From the NCBI GenBank assembly GCA_965208965.1, contig OZ242384.1, positions 2,790,001 through 2,854,000 of the forward strand: a stretch of DNA of 64,000 nucleotides, read 5' to 3'. Positions 43,791 through 53,247 of this stretch are shown here, piece by piece (position 1 is the first letter of the stretch; every line of letters starts with the position of its first letter). Under the pieces are notes generated by a model. The model was not told the origin of the DNA. It searched no databases and saw only the letters and a program-made list of their open reading frames with translations. The stretch is from Bin5 sp965208965. Lineage in GTDB: Bacteria; Chloroflexota; Anaerolineae; Caldilineales; Caldilineaceae. Made by a program: the position numbers and the translations under genes.

Positions 43791-44684
43791 TCACCTTCCC
43801 TTCGGCCAGGCCACCTCCGTAATCTCCGGCTCCACCCTCACCCCGCGCTCGCCGGCGTGCACGCGGCCGGTGACGACCTGGCTGTCGTGCTGGAAGACGA
43901 ATAAGGTGTCCTTCTCCTCGGCCTGTCGGCGCAGGTTGCGTTTTCCCTCGATGCTGCGCATCGGTTCCAGGTCAAATGCCGGTACCCACGCCAGCCGCTC
44001 CAGGTGTGCGGCCCAACTGCATGCATCGCCCAGAAAAAGGAGCGATTCCCCGGTGTCCTCGACCCATACGACCTGCATGCTTCCGGTATGGCCCGGTACT
44101 GAAACCGAGCGTACACCTGCCGCCAGCTCCTGATCGCCGTCTACGAGTTCCAGCTGGCCGGTACGGCGCAGCGGCTCCCAGTTTTCTGGAAAGTAATGGC
44201 CGCGCGTGCGTTCATTGGGGAAGGATGCCTCGGCCATCTCCAGGCGCTGGATCAGGTAGCGCGCGTTCGGAAACGTGGGCACAACCTCGCTCTCCGCATC
44301 TGCGGGATCACGCAAGCGCGTGTTTCCGCCGCAATGGTCGGCGTGCAAATGCGTCAACAGCACGATATCGACATCCTCCGGGCCGAAACCGACACGGCCC
44401 AGATCGGACTCCAATCGCCGGTTGCTGCTATCCATACCAAATCTGTTTCGATACTCGGCGGTAATCTTGTCCCCTTGGCCCGTGTCCACCAGGATCAACC
44501 CCGCCGGCGACTGCACCAGCAAACAGCGCATCTGCGCTGGAATGCGGTTCTTCTCGTCCGGGCGGATGATCCGCTCCCACAGCACGCGCGGCACGAGACC
44601 AAAGAAGCTTCCGCCGTCGATCAACTGCTGGCCGTCGCTGATGATATGACACGGGATCGAACCGACCTTAAATGAGTATGGCAC
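43791..44684 (-). CDS. Metallo-beta-lactamase-fold hydrolase (tandem paralogue 1)
   Basis: 297 residues with GTG start. Zinc motif HLHADH (112-117), ILVDTGQGDK strand, VPGHTGSMQVVWVED and FLGDACSW give the remaining His and Asp ligands; a C-terminal FQHD fits the last His. The group includes lactonases and other hydrolases of unknown substrate. Roughly three quarters of its residues are the same as in the gene at 44807-45694, counted by eye. Confidence 0.9.
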   Translation of the reverse strand: MPYSFKVGSIPCHIISDGQQLIDGGSFFGLVPRVLWERIIRPDEKNRIPAQMRCLLVQSPAGLILVDTGQGDKITAEYRNRFGMDSSNRRLESDLGRVGFGPEDVDIVLLTHLHADHCGGNTRLRDPADAESEVVPTFPNARYLIQRLEMAEASFPNERTRGHYFPENWEPLRRTGQLELVDGDQELAAGVRSVSVPGHTGSMQVVWVEDTGESLLFLGDACSWAAHLERLAWVPAFDLEPMRSIEGKRNLRRQAEEKDTLFVFQHDSQVVTGRVHAGERGVRVEPEITEVAWPKGR

Positions 44685-44806
44685 TGGTTATGTCCTAAGA
44701 ATCTGAATGCCTGAAAACCTGCGAACTGATCTGAGAGCTGCTCCCGCCAACGTACCCTTCCCACCCTCAACCTGGCTTCATCCGAACGAGGCGGTGCGGC
44801 CTGATA

Positions 44807-45694
44807 TCACTCCGGCCACGCCTCCTCCGTAATCTCCGGCTCCACCATAGGCCCGCGCGCGCCCGGCCGTAACCGTCCGGTCACCACCTGCCCGTCATGC
44901 TGGAACACGAGCAGCGCCTCCTTCTCCTCCGCCTCTCTGCGCAGATTCCGCTTGCCCTCTATACTTTGTATCGGGTCGAGGTCGAAGGATGGCACCCAGG
45001 CCAGCCGGTCCATATGCGCGGCCCAGCTGCAGGCATCCCCCAGGAAGAGCAGCGACTCGCCGGCGTCTTCGACCCATACGACCTGGATACTCTCGGTGTG
45101 GCCTGGCACGGTTACCGTTCGGACGCCGCTCGCCAGGGCCAGGTCGCCGTCAACCAGCTCCAACTGGCCTGAGCGGCGCAGCGGTTCCCAGTTGTTGGGG
45201 AAGTAGGTGCCGCGCGTGCGTTCGTTGGGGAAGGCGGCTTCGGCCATCTCAAGGCGCTGGATCAGATAGCGGGCGTTGGGGAAGGAGGGGACGGCCTCGC
45301 TCTCCGGATCGGCGGGATCGCTCCAGTGTGTGCAGCCGCCGGCGTGGTCGGCGTGCAAGTGCGTCAGCAGTACGATATCTACGTCTTCCGGGCTGAAGCC
45401 GGCGCAGCGCAGCTCTGCCGCGAGTCGCTGGTTGCCGTCGTCCATGCCGAAGATGCGCCTCTCCTTGGCGGTGATCTTGTCACCCTGGCCGGTGTCGACC
45501 AGGATCAGGCCGGCGGATGATTGGATGAGCAGCGAGCGCATCTGCACGGGGATGCGGTTCTTGCCGTCGGGGCGGATGATCCGCTCCCACAGAACGCGGG
45601 GCACGAGGCCGAAGAAGCCGCCGCCGTCGACCAGCTGGCGGCCGTCGCTGACGATGTGGCAGGGGATGGATCCGATTTGGAATGAGTATGGCAT
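44807..45694 (-). CDS. Metallo-beta-lactamase-fold hydrolase (tandem paralogue 2)
   Basis: 295 residues. The start at 45694 matches the start of the paralogue (MPYSF...); the open frame runs to 45874 but the added N-terminus has no counterpart. Same zinc ligands: HLHADH, VPGHTESIQ, FLGDACSW. Differences concentrate around residues 75-100 and 118-130, near the active site, which could change substrate range. Intergenic distance to paralogue 1 is 122 bp. Confidence 0.9.
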   Translation of the reverse strand: MPYSFQIGSIPCHIVSDGRQLVDGGGFFGLVPRVLWERIIRPDGKNRIPVQMRSLLIQSSAGLILVDTGQGDKITAKERRIFGMDDGNQRLAAELRCAGFSPEDVDIVLLTHLHADHAGGCTHWSDPADPESEAVPSFPNARYLIQRLEMAEAAFPNERTRGTYFPNNWEPLRRSGQLELVDGDLALASGVRTVTVPGHTESIQVVWVEDAGESLLFLGDACSWAAHMDRLAWVPSFDLDPIQSIEGKRNLRREAEEKEALLVFQHDGQVVTGRLRPGARGPMVEPEITEEAWPE

Positions 45695-45855
45695 GGTCAG
45701 TTGTGAGAAGGTGAGTGGCGGAACAGTTGCAATCTGGTTGACGCGCTGCCTTTGCAGGGTCAGAGCGGAGTATAGCACGGGCCTGTACAGGTGCCCACAC
45801 GCAAGAAGTAAGTGAAGCCAATTCTGCTTCGTGCAGGGATTCCGTATTGGCCGCT

Positions 45856-46095
45856 TTAATCCTGTCCATTGCAAGAGCCGGATCCGAAGTATAGGCCGTC
45901 ATGCAGTACGATCCAAGTGTGTTTGCGTTCTTCTTTGTCTGTCTCCGGATTGAAAAAGACGTAGCTAATCAACTTGCCCTCCTCTGTGGCGCTAACCAGG
46001 TCGTCGCCATAGTAGTAGCCGGTGGCGTCGTACCGGTCGGAAGGGCCGAATCCGATTTGACAGACAAGGGCCCGCCTCCGCATACTAATCCCCAT
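45856..46095 (-). pseudogene. Cache-domain fragment
   Basis: From ATG 46095 or 46083 to TAA at 45856, about 75-79 codons. The segment YDATGYYYGDD, then GKLISYVFFNPETD, and KHTWIVLHDGLYFGSGS closely resembles the second half of extracytoplasmic cache sensor domains, which continue into a membrane helix and signalling domain. Here it simply stops, and the N-terminal half is missing where the divergent HAD gene begins. Probably a gene remnant; a small stand-alone protein is less likely. Confidence 0.5.
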
Positions 46096-47146
46096 GACAG
46101 AAAAGCAGACCGGGCAAGCAAACTCTTCCAGCGCAGACAGTTCCCTATCCGGGCAGGATGAGGAACCCAATGCGCGGGGGATGGAGCCGCTTACCCCACA
46201 GGAGCTGGACGAATTTTTGCGGCGCGCCAGGGAGCGGGACGCCGGTCTGACCCAGGAGGAAGCGCGTGCAAGCATGGCCCCCGCTGACTCTGAGTTGGAG
46301 GATGTGGCCCAAAATCAAGGGGATGTAGCAGCTGACAGTTCTGCAGCGGCCAGTCTCAGCGGGCAGTTCTTCAGCGGCGAACCAGCGCAAATTCGCCCGC
46401 GCAAACTGGTCCAGGGGTTGGTCTTCGACTTCGACAATACGCTCGCCCGGCTCAACAAGCCTCTGGATGATCTGATGAAAACGGGCGCGCAGACAGCCGT
46501 CCAATACATGCGCTCAACCGGGATGACCGATCTGCCCGACGAGATTTCGGAGCACCTGGTAGAGGCGCGCATCTTTGCCGAGACGAAATCCGACGATGAG
46601 CAGGAGGAACACACCGCCGACGACACCTTGAGCTTCCTGTTGCAGTTCGTCGGTTATCCGGCTTCACGCATGAATGAGGAGGTCCTGCGCCGTGCGGTCG
46701 ATCTCTTCTACGCGCCGGAGATGACGGCGTGGGAGCCGATGCCGGGCGCAATCGAACTGCTCCGGCAGTTGCACGGCGCGGGTTTCCCCCTGGCCGTTAT
46801 CGCCAACTACGCCAGCGATCGCATCTTCCAGCGCATAATCGACTATACCGGCCTTCGCGCCTACCTGGACGTCTGTCTGAGCAGCGCGGCGGTGGAGTGG
46901 CGCAAACCGGAGAAAGAGATCTACGCTGCCGTCCTCGATCGTTGGGACGCGGAGCCGTATGAGTTGGTCTGTGTCGGCGACAGCCTCAAGCATGACGTCG
47001 CCGGCGGGCAGGAGATCGGCGCGCTCACCGTTCATTGCCGCATGATCCCGCTGGCCGAAGACCAGCGCCTGGTGGACAGCATAAAACCGGACGCGGTGAT
47101 TCAGGAACTGTCCGAACTGCCCGCCCTCATTGAAACGTGGTGTTGA
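46094..47146 (+). CDS. HAD-superfamily hydrolase with long acidic N-terminal extension
   Basis: 350 residues. HAD motif I FDFDNTLARL begins near residue 110, motif II is VIANYAS, Lys in WRKPEKEIY, and motif IV CVGDSLKHDVAGG. Cytosolic phosphatase-type fold with a small cap; substrate unknown. The first 105 residues are low-complexity, acidic and Gln/Ser-rich, without family match. The ribosome binding site at 46094 is poor; ATG 46181 is an alternative start. The NUDIX gene begins 2 bp after its stop. Confidence 0.85.
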   Translation: MTEKQTGQANSSSADSSLSGQDEEPNARGMEPLTPQELDEFLRRARERDAGLTQEEARASMAPADSELEDVAQNQGDVAADSSAAASLSGQFFSGEPAQIRPRKLVQGLVFDFDNTLARLNKPLDDLMKTGAQTAVQYMRSTGMTDLPDEISEHLVEARIFAETKSDDEQEEHTADDTLSFLLQFVGYPASRMNEEVLRRAVDLFYAPEMTAWEPMPGAIELLRQLHGAGFPLAVIANYASDRIFQRIIDYTGLRAYLDVCLSSAAVEWRKPEKEIYAAVLDRWDAEPYELVCVGDSLKHDVAGGQEIGALTVHCRMIPLAEDQRLVDSIKPDAVIQELSELPALIETWC

Positions 47147-47148
47147 GT

Positions 47149-47670
47149 ATGTGTAGCGCCAGAGGCACGTCGCACGAAACTTTCCCTGTTACGATTAGCC
47201 GCGAGTATCCGCCTGCGCCGCTGGTGGCGGTGGCTGCCGTCGTTGTCGACAAAGTAGGGCGAGTCCTGATGGTCGAACGGGGCCGGCCGCCGTCGCAGGG
47301 AATGTGGGCGTTGCCCGGCGGACTGCTGGATTTGGGCGAGCCGGTGCGGGCTGGGGTTGCTCGTGAAGTGCTGGAGGAGACCGGAGCCGAAATCGAGATC
47401 GTTGCTCTGGTCGACCTTTTCGAGCCCATTCATCGCGATGCGGCCGGACGCATCCGCTATCACTATGTCGTGATCGACTTCTGGGCCCACTACCGCGGGG
47501 GCGATGTCGCGGCGGCCGATGACGTTGACGACGTCGCCTGGGTGTCGCTCACGAAGCTGGACGACCTGCCCATGGAAGAGGAGACGCGCCGGGTTGTTCA
47601 CAAGGCCCACGCTCTCTGGCGGCAGGCTAACGGGCCGGAAGGCGCCGCACCCTCCTCTCGGCCGGGTTAG
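47149..47670 (+). CDS. NUDIX hydrolase
   Basis: 173 residues. Complete NUDIX box GGLLDLGEPVRAGVAREVLEETGAEI (G5 E7 REUXEE spacing correct; quoted only in part: G-G-L-L-D...REVLEETG). The family hydrolyses nucleoside diphosphates linked to another moiety; the sequence RYHYVVIDFWA after the box resembles ADP-ribose pyrophosphatase/MutT-like members. ATG 47149 directly follows the HAD stop; upstream in-frame GTGs at 47137 and 47140 overlap the HAD gene. HAD and NUDIX are probably co-translated. Confidence 0.88.
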   Translation: MCSARGTSHETFPVTISREYPPAPLVAVAAVVVDKVGRVLMVERGRPPSQGMWALPGGLLDLGEPVRAGVAREVLEETGAEIEIVALVDLFEPIHRDAAGRIRYHYVVIDFWAHYRGGDVAAADDVDDVAWVSLTKLDDLPMEEETRRVVHKAHALWRQANGPEGAAPSSRPG

Positions 47671-47773
47671 TCTCCCCTCTTTCCCGCGGCTCCCGGTCCT
47701 TCCTCTCGCAGAAAACAGAGTTCCGGGCACAGCCTGTCAACCTTCCCGAGTTTCACGCCGCCGCAGACCTCAA

Positions 47774-49696
47774 TCAGCCAAACAGCGCTCGCGCCTCATG
47801 CAGGTGGTCGAATGTGCCCACCAGCGTCAGGTGGTCGCCATATTCCAGTTGCGTGTTTCCGCGCGGCACGATGAACTCCCCGGCGCGGCGGATCGAGAGA
47901 ATGAGTACGTCACCCGGCAGCTGGAGCTCGCGCAGCGCCTTGTCGCCGTAGTCGTGATTGTGTACCAAGACTTCCGACACCTCTTTGTTGTCGTCGGTGC
48001 GGGTCAGCAGTTCGTAGATGTCCGGATTTCGCGCCAGTAAGCTGAGCAGCGCCGCCTGGTCCAGCGAAGGGTTGAAGACAGTCACGTTGAGCGTTTCAAA
48101 CTCCACAAGCCGGTTCGTTTCCCGAACGAGTGTCACGATGTGGTCAATCCCGTAGCGCGTGCGGGCCACATGGCAGACGTGCCGGTTGCGGTCTGTGTCG
48201 CTCAGGGTGACGACGACGGTCTCTGCGAGATCGAGGTGCCCGGCTAGTTCCTCTTCTTCATCGTCGATGCTGGCGTGCAGGACCTCGATGCCTTCGGAGG
48301 TCCGTCGCCGCGCTCTGGCAATCAGACTTTCATCTGCGTCGACGAGAACCACCTGCTCATGGTGGCCCAGCAGCTGTTCAGCGACCTGGAGACCGATACG
48401 TTCCGCGCCGAACACAACAATCGGCCGCTGCGTAGTGTCCGCTGTGTGCGGGACAATGCGGTTGAATATCAAGGGGGCGGCCGTGACGGTTACGATAGCC
48501 ACCAGGATGATCATCGTGTTTACCGATTCGCTGATGATCCCCAGGTTCAGGCCGATGGCCGAGGCCGCGACGATCAGTGAAAGGCGCGACGAGAGAAGAA
48601 AGCCCGCCGAAAAAGTTTCCCGCCAGCTGAACTGCAGTCGGAAAAGCAGGGCCGGCAGGAGCTTGACCAGAAAAGCGGCCAGTACCAGGAACGGCAGCAG
48701 AATCAATGCGTCGGTTGACCCGATCAGGGCGCCCAGATTGAAATTCACACCCACCATGATGAAAAAGATCGGGATGAAGAAGCCGAAGCCGACCGCTTCC
48801 AGCTGGTGCATCGCCTCCAGATCTTCACGGGTGGAGAGCAGAGACAGCATGGCCCCGGCGATGAACGCGCCCAGAATGATCTCCGCGCCCAGCACTTCGG
48901 CCAGCACCACAAAAAGCAGCATGACCGTGAAGGCGCCGCGAATCTTGATGCGGGCGGTGGTATGGCTTAGGTCCTCAAGCGTGCGGCGCAAGGAGTCAAA
49001 CCGGTTCAGGGAAACGATGCCCAGGCGGTAGAGAAGGAAGAAGACGACGAAGAGCAGGCTGATAAGGAGGATGTCGAGGGTCAGTCCGTGGGAGATCGTG
49101 GCAATGACCACGGTGATCAGGATCATGGTGGCGAAGTCGGCGACGAGGGCGGCGATGAGGATCGTCTGTCCGAAGCGGCCGCGGATGAGCTCCTGCTCTT
49201 TGAGCACGGGCATTACGACGCCCAGCGACGTTGTCGACATGATGAGCGCCATCATCCAGGGACTGCTGACCAAGCCGATCCGCAGGAGCGCGAAGCCAAC
49301 AATGGCGGACAGAGACAGGGTCAGGATGAAGCCCATCAAGCTGATGGAGAGCGGGCCGAAGGCGCGGCGCTCGCGTTCCTGTGATGAAGAGAGGTCGGTA
49401 CGCGTACCGCCGGCGCGGGCGACGCCGGGCAGCTCAATGTTCAGGTTGGCAAAGTCGATTTCCATGCCGGCCAGGAACATCAGGAAGACGAAGCCAAACT
49501 CGGCCAATAGGGTGAGCAGCTGGTCTTCGTGGGTCACCCAGCCGAAGCCGCTGCTTCCTATTACGATTCCCGCCAGAATTTCGCCGACGACGATCGGAAG
49601 GCGCAGCCGCTCGAAGCGCGTGAGCAGCAGCGGCACGAGGAAGGCCAGCGAAATGACGATAAGTAAGGGCGTAAACGATCCTGCGATCTCTTCCAT
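47774..49696 (-). CDS. CPA2-type cation/proton antiporter with TrkA-N/TrkA-C domains (KefB-like)
   Basis: 640 residues from ATG 49696; the frame runs to 49822 without a plausible start. N-terminal Na+/H+ exchanger domain of about 12 helices (LRLPIVVGEILAGIVIGSSG and the later GVNFNLGALIG) followed by a nucleotide-binding TrkA-N domain (VVFGAERIGLQVAEQLLG, then LVDADESLIARAR) and a C-terminal TrkA-C domain with DHLTLVGTFDHL. Exchanges K+ or Na+ for protons under control of the cytoplasmic domain. Divergent to recD2 with 149 bp between the starts. Confidence 0.92.
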   Translation of the reverse strand: MEEIAGSFTPLLIVISLAFLVPLLLTRFERLRLPIVVGEILAGIVIGSSGFGWVTHEDQLLTLLAEFGFVFLMFLAGMEIDFANLNIELPGVARAGGTRTDLSSSQERERRAFGPLSISLMGFILTLSLSAIVGFALLRIGLVSSPWMMALIMSTTSLGVVMPVLKEQELIRGRFGQTILIAALVADFATMILITVVIATISHGLTLDILLISLLFVVFFLLYRLGIVSLNRFDSLRRTLEDLSHTTARIKIRGAFTVMLLFVVLAEVLGAEIILGAFIAGAMLSLLSTREDLEAMHQLEAVGFGFFIPIFFIMVGVNFNLGALIGSTDALILLPFLVLAAFLVKLLPALLFRLQFSWRETFSAGFLLSSRLSLIVAASAIGLNLGIISESVNTMIILVAIVTVTAAPLIFNRIVPHTADTTQRPIVVFGAERIGLQVAEQLLGHHEQVVLVDADESLIARARRRTSEGIEVLHASIDDEEEELAGHLDLAETVVVTLSDTDRNRHVCHVARTRYGIDHIVTLVRETNRLVEFETLNVTVFNPSLDQAALLSLLARNPDIYELLTRTDDNKEVSEVLVHNHDYGDKALRELQLPGDVLILSIRRAGEFIVPRGNTQLEYGDHLTLVGTFDHLHEARALFG

Positions 49697-49845
49697 TTGG
49701 AGTTCGCGATAGTCCTGCTTCCGGTCTCTTTTGTAAAGGGGGCCGGTGAAATGCGCTTCCGCTACCCGGTGGAGCTGCGTTATTGAGCACGCAGCTTGGG
49801 CGGCGCGGGTTGATCGGTCCAAATCGTTCTGTTACCCTAACACTT

Positions 49846-52323
49846 ATGAGCGACGAAACGCAAGAAATTCTGCGTGGCGTAATCCAACGCATCACCTTTC
49901 ATAACGAAGAAAACGGCTTTACGGTCGCCAGGCTGGCGCCGGAGAACGGTTCGTCCCGACCGTCCAACACGCAAAAGGAGGTGCCGGTCGTAGGTACGAT
50001 GGTCGGCGTCAGTGTAGGGGAGGCGGTTGAGTTGCAAGGGCGCTGGGAAACGCATCCTCAGTATGGCAGACAGTTTGCCGTCAGCGAGATGCGGTCGGTG
50101 CTGCCGGCGACAGTAGCTGGTATTGAGAAGTATCTAGGCAGCGGGCTGGTGAAAGGGGTCGGCCCGGTGACGGCCAAGCGCATCGTTGCCCACTTTGGCG
50201 CGGAGACGCTGGACATCATCGACAACGATCCGCAGCGGCTGTCCGAAGTCGAAGGTGTCGGCCGTAAGAGAGTCTCGATGATTGTTGCCGGCTGGGTCGA
50301 GAAGAAAGCGATCAAGGAAGTGATGATCTTTCTGCGCGGCCACGGCGTTAGCGCTGGCTTGGCGGCAAGGATTTACAAGCGTTATGGCGACAGTGCGGTC
50401 AAAACCGTGCAGCGGAATCCTTACCGCCTGTCTGAGGACATCTTTGGCATCGGTTTTCTCACCGCGGACAGGATTGGGCGGGCTCTGGGAATCGCCGATG
50501 ACTCGCCCCAACGCATCGCGGCCGGTGTCGAGTTTGTGCTGAACCGGGCCAGGGATGAGGGCCATGTCTACCTGCCAGGCGGGGAGCTGATCGAAAAAGC
50601 CGTCAAGTTGCTTGAGGTAGCCAAGGAGAAGGTGGCGGCCGCGCTGCTCCATCTGAAAGGGGCGGACCGCATCAAGTTGGCGTCCGGGCCGGGCGAGGAG
50701 GCTGAAGCGCTGTACTGGGAGGTGGCTCGTGTTTTTGAACCTTCGAGTCCGCAGCCCATGCCGCTGATGCCGGACGACCGCGGGGCCGGCGAAGCCCCGA
50801 CGGCGCAGCAGATGGATGACCTGGTACAGGGCCGGCAGGCGGTCTATCTGACGCCGATGTATTACGCCGAAGTGGGCGTCAGCAACCGGATGAACCGGCT
50901 GATGCAGGATTCCGCCGGCGCGCCGCCCGCGGTCGTACCCAATGCCGGCGCGCTTGATTCCTTTCGGGCAATGGACTGGGAACGGAAATTCGCTCAACTC
51001 GAAGAGAGAGAAAGCCATGAACACGGCCTTTTACGTCTTGCCGCGCGCCAGCGAGACGCGGTCCGGACAGCCCTGACCCGCCGCCTGACCGTGCTGACCG
51101 GGGGGCCCGGCACAGGCAAAACGACCGTTGTCCGCACTATCATCGATCTGTGCGAGGAGGCCGGCGCGGACGCGGTCCTGGCAGCGCCAACCGGACGGGC
51201 GGCTAAGCGGCTCGCCGAGGCTACCGGCCGGGAGTCGAAGACCATCCACAGACTGCTCCAGGTGCAGCCGTCTGCCGGCATCTCCTTTAAGCGCAACGAA
51301 AAGCATCCTCTCCGCGGCGACCTGCTGATCGTCGACGAGTCCTCCATGCTGGACCTCACATTGACGAATCATCTGCTCAAGGCCGTTCCTCCGGGGATGT
51401 CCCTGCTGTTGGTCGGTGACGTCGACCAGCTGCCGAGCGTGGGGGCTGGCAATGTGCTGCGTGACCTGATCGCGGCGATTGAGGGAGAGGATGAAGAGAC
51501 ACGGAACGCTTCGCAGTCAGGCGCCCGCTCCGGCGCAGCGGTGGTGCGGCTGGACAGGATATTTCGGCAATCGGCCGGCAGCTACATCATTGAGAATGCC
51601 CATCGCATTAACCGCGGCCAGATGCCCGTTCTGACGCAGTCGGCCAGAGAAGGGAGTGCAGAGACCGACGACTTTTTCCTGTTCCGTACCGAGGAGGCTG
51701 AGCGTGCTGCTCAGCTCTGTGTGGAGCTTGTCACGGAACGCATCCCGCGTCGCTTCGCGGTTCCCTCCCGGGACATTCAGGTTCTCAGCCCCATGCATCG
51801 GGGCGCGGCCGGCGTCGGGTCGCTTAACGGGATTATCCAGCAGGCCCTCAATCCGCCCGCGCCGGAAAAAGCCGAGACAGGCCCCGGGGAACGCATCTAC
51901 CGGACAGGGGACCGGGTGATGCAGGTGCGAAATAACTATGACAAAGATGTATTCAATGGCGATTTGGGTTATATTAGAGATGTCGACCTGATCGAACAGT
52001 ATGTCACGGTCGAAATCGACGGGCGTCCTGTTGGTTACGAATTCATGGAGTTGGACGAACTGGTGCATGCCTACGCCGTCAGCGTACACAAGAGCCAGGG
52101 CAGTGAATTCCCGGCCGTCGTTATCCCACTACTCACAAGCCACTACATGCTGCTTCAACGGAATCTCTTGTATACGGCCGTCACGCGCGCGAAGGAGCTG
52201 GTAGTGTTGGTAGGACAACCGAGAGCGATCGGCATAGCCGTAGACAATGACGACGTGGCCCGGCGTTACAGCGGGCTGACCGAGCGGCTGCGGCGCGCGC
52301 CAGAATGGGAGACATTTGCATGA
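49846..52323 (+). CDS. recD2: RecD2-type 5'-3' DNA helicase
   Basis: 825 residues. The N-terminal OB-like and helix-hairpin-helix part (IQRITFHNEENGFTVARL, KGVGPVTAKRIV, LSEVEGVGRKRV) is the RecD2 hallmark; the helicase core follows with Walker A TGGPGTGKTT at 418-427, Walker B LLIVDESSML, motif III LLLVGDVDQLPSVGAG, and the C-terminal VHKSQGSEFP and YTAVTRAK motifs. RecD2 acts in repair and replication without RecB/RecC. An insert of about 90 residues before Walker A (EVARVFEPSSPQ on) is Pro/Gly-rich. ATG at 49846 matches the family start. Confidence 0.95.
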   Translation: MSDETQEILRGVIQRITFHNEENGFTVARLAPENGSSRPSNTQKEVPVVGTMVGVSVGEAVELQGRWETHPQYGRQFAVSEMRSVLPATVAGIEKYLGSGLVKGVGPVTAKRIVAHFGAETLDIIDNDPQRLSEVEGVGRKRVSMIVAGWVEKKAIKEVMIFLRGHGVSAGLAARIYKRYGDSAVKTVQRNPYRLSEDIFGIGFLTADRIGRALGIADDSPQRIAAGVEFVLNRARDEGHVYLPGGELIEKAVKLLEVAKEKVAAALLHLKGADRIKLASGPGEEAEALYWEVARVFEPSSPQPMPLMPDDRGAGEAPTAQQMDDLVQGRQAVYLTPMYYAEVGVSNRMNRLMQDSAGAPPAVVPNAGALDSFRAMDWERKFAQLEERESHEHGLLRLAARQRDAVRTALTRRLTVLTGGPGTGKTTVVRTIIDLCEEAGADAVLAAPTGRAAKRLAEATGRESKTIHRLLQVQPSAGISFKRNEKHPLRGDLLIVDESSMLDLTLTNHLLKAVPPGMSLLLVGDVDQLPSVGAGNVLRDLIAAIEGEDEETRNASQSGARSGAAVVRLDRIFRQSAGSYIIENAHRINRGQMPVLTQSAREGSAETDDFFLFRTEEAERAAQLCVELVTERIPRRFAVPSRDIQVLSPMHRGAAGVGSLNGIIQQALNPPAPEKAETGPGERIYRTGDRVMQVRNNYDKDVFNGDLGYIRDVDLIEQYVTVEIDGRPVGYEFMELDELVHAYAVSVHKSQGSEFPAVVIPLLTSHYMLLQRNLLYTAVTRAKELVVLVGQPRAIGIAVDNDDVARRYSGLTERLRRAPEWETFA

Positions 52324-53099
52324 GCAACCAAAAGCCGACCATCGCTGTACAACTTTACAGCCTGCGTCACCTGTCGGACAGTTTTGCGGAGATCGCGGGC
52401 GCGGCCGCTGCGGCCGGGTATGAAGGTGTGGAACTGATCTCTTTGCCGGACCACACCGGCGAGCAGGCGAAGGCAATATTGGACCAGCATGGCTTGCAGA
52501 CCGTGTCGGCCCACGTACCCTACCAGGCTCTGGCCGAGGATTTCGCCGGCACAGTGGATTTTCACAGGGCGGTCGGGAACGACTGTCTCATTCTCCCCAT
52601 GCCCGATCCCCAAGTGCGGGAGGCGGTCAGCGCCGATGCGTGGCGCACATTCGGGAAGACGCTCGATGAGCTGGGGCGGCGCTGCCGGGATGAGGGCATG
52701 CGGCTGGGCTACCACAACCACGCTTTCGAAATGGAGGAGTTTGAAGGCGTAAGGGCGATCGACTGGGTGCTGGCCAACGCCGACGAGGAGAATCTGTTCT
52801 GGGAGCCGGACCTCGCTTGGATTACCGACGGCGGCGCCCATCCTCTGGAGCTGGTGCAAAAGTACGCGGGCCGCTGTCTTCATATTCATGCGAAGGACCT
52901 GGCGCCGGCGGGTGAGAACGAGGACCAGATGGGCCTGGCCGACGTCGGCTACGGCACGCTGGACTGGGACGCGCTCATCCCTGCCTGCCGCGCGGCTGGC
53001 GCCGAATGTTACGTGGTTGAACACGATCTGCCTAAAGAGCCGGTCGCAAGTGTCCGCCGCAGCCGCGAATTTCTCGAGAGCCGGGCGGCGCTGATGTAG
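52320..53099 (+). CDS. Sugar phosphate isomerase/epimerase (AP-endonuclease-2-like TIM barrel)
   Basis: 259 residues. TIM-barrel metal site: LGYHNHAFEM, EPDLAWITDGG, HIHAKD, and VEHDLP. Family members interconvert sugars or cyclitols, such as inosose isomerase/dehydratase. The ATG overlaps the recD2 stop (ATGA), so it is translationally coupled to a helicase, an odd pairing. It is the only isomerase in the window and could serve the sugar cluster at 19-41 kb, which is speculation. Confidence 0.88.
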   Translation: MSNQKPTIAVQLYSLRHLSDSFAEIAGAAAAAGYEGVELISLPDHTGEQAKAILDQHGLQTVSAHVPYQALAEDFAGTVDFHRAVGNDCLILPMPDPQVREAVSADAWRTFGKTLDELGRRCRDEGMRLGYHNHAFEMEEFEGVRAIDWVLANADEENLFWEPDLAWITDGGAHPLELVQKYAGRCLHIHAKDLAPAGENEDQMGLADVGYGTLDWDALIPACRAAGAECYVVEHDLPKEPVASVRRSREFLESRAALM

Positions 53100-53247
53100 G
53101 GGTTCGCTGGGAAACTTTGTCGCCTGCCGCGGCGTAGGACCCGGCAGGGCCTTTAGATTGCGGCCTGGCAGTCTGAGTGAAATGACTTGCCCCAGGGCCG
53201 CATCCGCAACAACATCGTGTTTTTGAGAACTGCAATCGGAGAATACC

